A stretch of 64,000 nt of DNA from contig NZ_PJJO01000059.1 of NCBI RefSeq assembly GCF_002929535.1, positions 186,001-250,000 of the forward strand. The letters run 5' to 3'. The position numbers were made by a program, and so were the translations under genes. Positions 61,219 to 64,000 of this stretch are shown in pieces. A model generated the notes under the pieces. That model had not been told where the DNA came from and did no database searches. It saw only the letters and a list, made by a program, of their open reading frames with translations. Source of the DNA: Cryobacterium sp. Y11 (GTDB lineage: Bacteria; Actinomycetota; Actinomycetes; Actinomycetales; Microbacteriaceae). The stretch's first letter is position 1. Each line of letters begins with the position of its first letter.

Positions 61219-62544
61219 TTACTGGGCGAGGCCGCTCTGACCAAGCAAAATTCCGCGCAGTACATCGCGCACGGCAGCCACACCGTCGTAGGTCTCCACG
61301 AAGCTCGTGCTGAGCGGGGCCAGCCCGAGCCGCAGCCCGTTTGGCGCACGAAAATCGGGAATTACATCGTTGTCCCACAGAATCTTGGTCACCTGACGCA
61401 TCAACGGATGGTTGACGCTCACGTGCCCACCCCGGTGGGTCTGCTCCCGCGGTGAGGCGACGGTCACGCCCATCGGTGCCAGCCACTCGTCGACGAGCGT
61501 AATCGCAAATTCGGTCAGCGCGACCGACTTGGCCCGCACCGCCTCGATCGTCGCCTCGTCGAGCATCGCGATCGTGTCCTGCATCGCGAGCATTCCCACG
61601 ACGGCCGGCGTGCCACTCATAAATCGACGAATGCCGGTGGCCGGCACATATCCCGGCCCCATGTCAAAGATGGCCTGGGCGCCCATCCACCCCTGAATCG
61701 GCTGGGTGAGCACGTCATGCAGATCGCTTTTGACGTAGCCGAAGGCGGGGGCGCCCGGTCCGCCACTCAAATACTTATAGGAGCAACCCACCGCAAGATC
61801 GACATCGCACAGGTCAAGTTCGACCGGAACCGAGCCGACCGAATGGCTGAGGTCCCAGAGCACGAGCGCGCCATGCTCGTGCGCGATCGCCGTGATGGCT
61901 GGCATGTCGGCGAGATAACCGGAACGATAGGCGACGTGGCTGAGCAGTATGAGTGAGGTCTGTCGCCCGACCGCCTGGCGCACCTGCTCGGCGGTGACCC
62001 CGCCCTCGGGGTCGGAGTCGATCCAGCGCAGGGTGAGGCCGCGCTCGCGCGCGATGCCCTCGAGAATGTAACGGTCGGTGGGAAAATTGTCGCGATCGAG
62101 CACGATCTCGGTGCGCTGTGGGCGGGAATCGACGGCGGCGCGGGCTAGCTTGTACAGCAGAACCGTGGTGGAGTCGCCGACGAAGACCTGCCCGGGCGCG
62201 GCGCCGAGACACACCCGACCGAGGTCGTCACCGATCTTGAGCGGCAGGTCCATCCATTGCTCGTCCCAGCCCCGAATGAGTCGGGTGCCCCATTCGGTGT
62301 TCAGAAATTCGGCGATGCGTTCGGCGCTGGCCCGCACGGGCCGGCCGAGCGAGTTGCCGTCGAGATAGGCGCGGGGATTGGCCAGCTCGGCGTCGACGTC
62401 GGTGCCGAGAAATCGAGCGCGGTAGTGAGCGAGACCGTCGATCCGGTCCATCCGCCGCGCGAATGCGAGGTGCGCGTCGTGGCCGGTCGATTCGGCCGGC
62501 GCGCCCTGGAGCGCCGCGCGGTTGACACTGGGGGTGGGAGTCAT
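61219..62544 (-). CDS. kynU: Kynureninase
   Basis: The 441-residue PLP enzyme has YLDGNSLGRP, FVGDSTTVLLYKLARAAVD, a DRDNFPTDRYI substrate-loop segment, LLSHVAYRSG, VLWDLSHSVGSVPVELD (PLP Asp) and the Schiff-base Lys in GCSYKYLSGGPGAPAF. It cleaves kynurenine to anthranilate and alanine. The start at 62542-62544 gives an ATGA overlap with the upstream amidohydrolase; a longer upstream reading is not conserved. It is the third gene of the kyn operon. Confidence 0.94.
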   Translation of the reverse strand: MTPTPSVNRAALQGAPAESTGHDAHLAFARRMDRIDGLAHYRARFLGTDVDAELANPRAYLDGNSLGRPVRASAERIAEFLNTEWGTRLIRGWDEQWMDLPLKIGDDLGRVCLGAAPGQVFVGDSTTVLLYKLARAAVDSRPQRTEIVLDRDNFPTDRYILEGIARERGLTLRWIDSDPEGGVTAEQVRQAVGRQTSLILLSHVAYRSGYLADMPAITAIAHEHGALVLWDLSHSVGSVPVELDLCDVDLAVGCSYKYLSGGPGAPAFGYVKSDLHDVLTQPIQGWMGAQAIFDMGPGYVPATGIRRFMSGTPAVVGMLAMQDTIAMLDEATIEAVRAKSVALTEFAITLVDEWLAPMGVTVASPREQTHRGGHVSVNHPLMRQVTKILWDNDVIPDFRAPNGLRLGLAPLSTSFVETYDGVAAVRDVLRGILLGQSGLAQ

Positions 62545-63476
62545 GCGAGAACCTCGAGTTCGGGGCGGGTGAGGGCGCGAGCGGTGCAGAGCCAGTCGGC
62601 GAATTCGGTGGGGTCGCGCGGCCGCTCGCCCGGAATAAAGGTCACACGGTTGTCGGACAGAGCCAGGCCGAGCGGCGCGGGCGCGCACAGGGCAGTGAGC
62701 ACGTCGGCTGGCTTCAGCCCGGCGTCCTGCAGCGCCGCGATTTCGCGACTATTCACGCCGACGGGGAGGGGCCCGTTGCCGAGGTCGGTTCCGTAGAGAA
62801 TGCGACCACCGGCCGCATGAAACCGGCGCAGGTTGTCGCTGGCAATGTCGAAGCCGTCGGTTGGGGAACCCCAGCCGTGCATGTCGAGGGTGCTGATCCA
62901 GGTCATGCGGGCAGCCATCGCGGTCACGAGATCGTCGGCGAGACGCTCCGAGAACGGCGTGTGCGCGAAGGCATCGACTCCAGCGGCAAAGGCGCGATCG
63001 GCCTGCCCGGCACCCTCAGCGTGTGCCACCACCGGCAACCCGCGGGCGTGCGCTTGAGCAACTACTGCTGCGAGCGTCTCGGCGCTCAACACAGGTCCGG
63101 CCAGAGCGTTGAGGGTGACCTTGAGAACGGATGCCCCAGCCGCGACCTGGCGGTCGATCGCTGCCGCAGCTTCCGCTGGCCCGGCGGCAGCAGAGCCGAC
63201 ATCGTCGACCGCGCAGCACCAACCGGGCTCAGCCCAGCCGGTTCGGCTCGGATAGCCTCCCGGTGCTGTGACGAACTGGTGAGCATATGCCGTATCGGGC
63301 ATGTCGTCACGCGGGCCGTCTGGCAGCCAGCCGCCGAGGTCAATCACCCGCGCGATGCCGCCGGCCATGAGCTGGGCGGGGTCGATCAGGGCGAGGTGCA
63401 CGTGAGCATCGAGAAAGCCGCGATAGATCTCGCCGCGACTGTCAAGAAAGCGCCCGTGAGAGGACTGCCCGGTCAC
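62541..63476 (-). CDS. Amidohydrolase-superfamily enzyme in the kyn operon
   Basis: The 311-residue metal-dependent hydrolase has His25 and His27 (FLDAHVHLAL), a Lys in GASVLKVTLNAL that could be carboxylated, His in VVAHAEG, His in DAFAHTPFSE and the Asp in LYGTDLGNG: a complete amidohydrolase metal site. It lies exactly between tryptophan 2,3-dioxygenase and kynureninase, with 4-nt overlaps on both sides. There an arylformamidase would be expected; no KynB or alpha/beta-hydrolase formamidase is seen. N-formylkynurenine hydrolysis is therefore the proposed role (inference). GTG start. Confidence 0.78.
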   Translation of the reverse strand: MTGQSSHGRFLDSRGEIYRGFLDAHVHLALIDPAQLMAGGIARVIDLGGWLPDGPRDDMPDTAYAHQFVTAPGGYPSRTGWAEPGWCCAVDDVGSAAAGPAEAAAAIDRQVAAGASVLKVTLNALAGPVLSAETLAAVVAQAHARGLPVVAHAEGAGQADRAFAAGVDAFAHTPFSERLADDLVTAMAARMTWISTLDMHGWGSPTDGFDIASDNLRRFHAAGGRILYGTDLGNGPLPVGVNSREIAALQDAGLKPADVLTALCAPAPLGLALSDNRVTFIPGERPRDPTEFADWLCTARALTRPELEVLA

Positions 63477-64000
63477 GATCCGATCTCCGTTCGCACGGCG
63501 AACAGTTCGGGAAAGAATGTGAGCTCGAGGGCCTTCTGAAGAAACGCCGCGCCGCTCGATCCGCCGGTGCCGTGCTTCATGCCGATGATGCGCTGCACGG
63601 TTTTGAGATGGCGAAAACGCCAGAGCTGAAAGTTATCTTCGAGGTCGACGAGCTCCTCGCATGCCTCGTACGCGGCCCAATGCTCGGTTGCATTCTCGTA
63701 TATTCCGCGAAAGGTATGCACAAGTTCGGGGTGAAAAATCCACGCTTCTGTCACGTCGCGTTCCAGCACGGCGGCCGGAATATCGAAGCCTGCGCGGTGC
63801 AGGTAACGCAGAAACTCGTCGTAGAGGCTGGGGGCCTGAAGTGTGGCGGTGAGCAGCGCGTGAGCCGCGGCATCCGCTTCAAAGACCGTGAGCATTCTGC
63901 GGTTCTTGTTGCCGAGGGCAAACTCGACCGCGCGGTATTGGTAGGACTGAAAGCCGCTGGAGCTGCCGAGGAACTGCCGAAATTGGGCGTATTCGGTGGG
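63473..64000 (-). CDS. kynA: Tryptophan 2,3-dioxygenase, C-terminal part (runs off right edge)
   Basis: The visible 175 residues begin PTEYAQFRQFLGSSSGFQSYQYRAVEFALGNKN, the hallmark of heme tryptophan 2,3-dioxygenases. They continue with FRGIYENA, EELVDLEDNFQLWRFRHLKTVQRIIGMKHGTGGSSGAAFL, which carries the proximal His and the substrate-ammonium-binding GTGGS loop. It oxidises tryptophan to N-formylkynurenine, the first step of the kyn operon. Its stop overlaps the GTG of the amidohydrolase. The N-terminus is outside the window. Confidence 0.94.
   Translation of the reverse strand, partial: PTEYAQFRQFLGSSSGFQSYQYRAVEFALGNKNRRMLTVFEADAAAHALLTATLQAPSLYDEFLRYLHRAGFDIPAAVLERDVTEAWIFHPELVHTFRGIYENATEHWAAYEACEELVDLEDNFQLWRFRHLKTVQRIIGMKHGTGGSSGAAFLQKALELTFFPELFAVRTEIGS

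Overview
The window comes from a high-GC actinobacterium, most likely a member of the Microbacteriaceae. The signs are frequent GTG starts, many leaderless genes (a -10 hexamer 5-7 nt before the start codon), coenzyme F420 genes, actinobacterial families such as DUF3151, and a proposed F420-precursor ABC cassette described from this family. No tRNA, rRNA or CRISPR array was recognised by eye. Two genes run off the edges: a CaiB/BaiF CoA-transferase on the left and tryptophan 2,3-dioxygenase on the right.

Layout. 0-4.4 kb: CoA-transferase, diacetyl/acetoin reductase, a secreted PKD phosphoesterase, and exonuclease III. 4.5-10.9 kb: an F420 locus with an F420-dependent G6PDH-family enzyme, cofE and cofC on the plus strand. 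Facing it on the minus strand is an operon of binding protein, permease, ATPase and cofD. 11-22.8 kb: a reductive pyrimidine catabolism locus. A MocR-type regulator diverges from N-carbamoyl-beta-alanine amidohydrolase, dihydropyrimidinase, an LLM flavin/F420 oxidoreductase, an NMT1-type ABC transporter, an omega-aminotransferase and (methyl)malonate-semialdehyde dehydrogenase. Together these would take dihydropyrimidines to acetyl-CoA. 22.9-27.8 kb: LysR and IclR regulators, a maleate-isomerase-like protein, a MatC-like carrier and a broken MFS gene. 27.9-44.1 kb: mostly housekeeping genes (pyrE, HAD phosphatase, mntH-mntR, TrmH methylase, purA, chorismate mutase, reductases, purL) with a decayed catalase gene between them.

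44.2-54.7 kb looks foreign. It holds an oligopeptide-type ABC operon, an RsgA GTPase, two MFS exporters and a transposase-like remnant. It almost lacks a heptamer (GCATCCG/CGGATGC) that is very frequent elsewhere in the window. 54.7-60.2 kb holds a nuclease-fold protein, two hypotheticals and a PHO-box-preceded pair of phosphonate-associated genes. A truncated DHA2 exporter follows. purQ-purS lies at 60.2-61.1 kb, so 16 kb of accessory DNA separates purSQ from purL. The right end is a kynurenine operon (kynA, amidohydrolase, kynU).

The most interesting points are these: cofD is translationally coupled to the proposed F420-0 transporter, which suggests Fo rather than F420-0 as the imported substrate; an LLM/F420 enzyme sits in a pyrimidine operon that lacks dihydropyrimidine dehydrogenase; an amidohydrolase occupies the arylformamidase position in the kyn operon; and five copies of a 60-bp hairpin repeat are scattered at gene ends.
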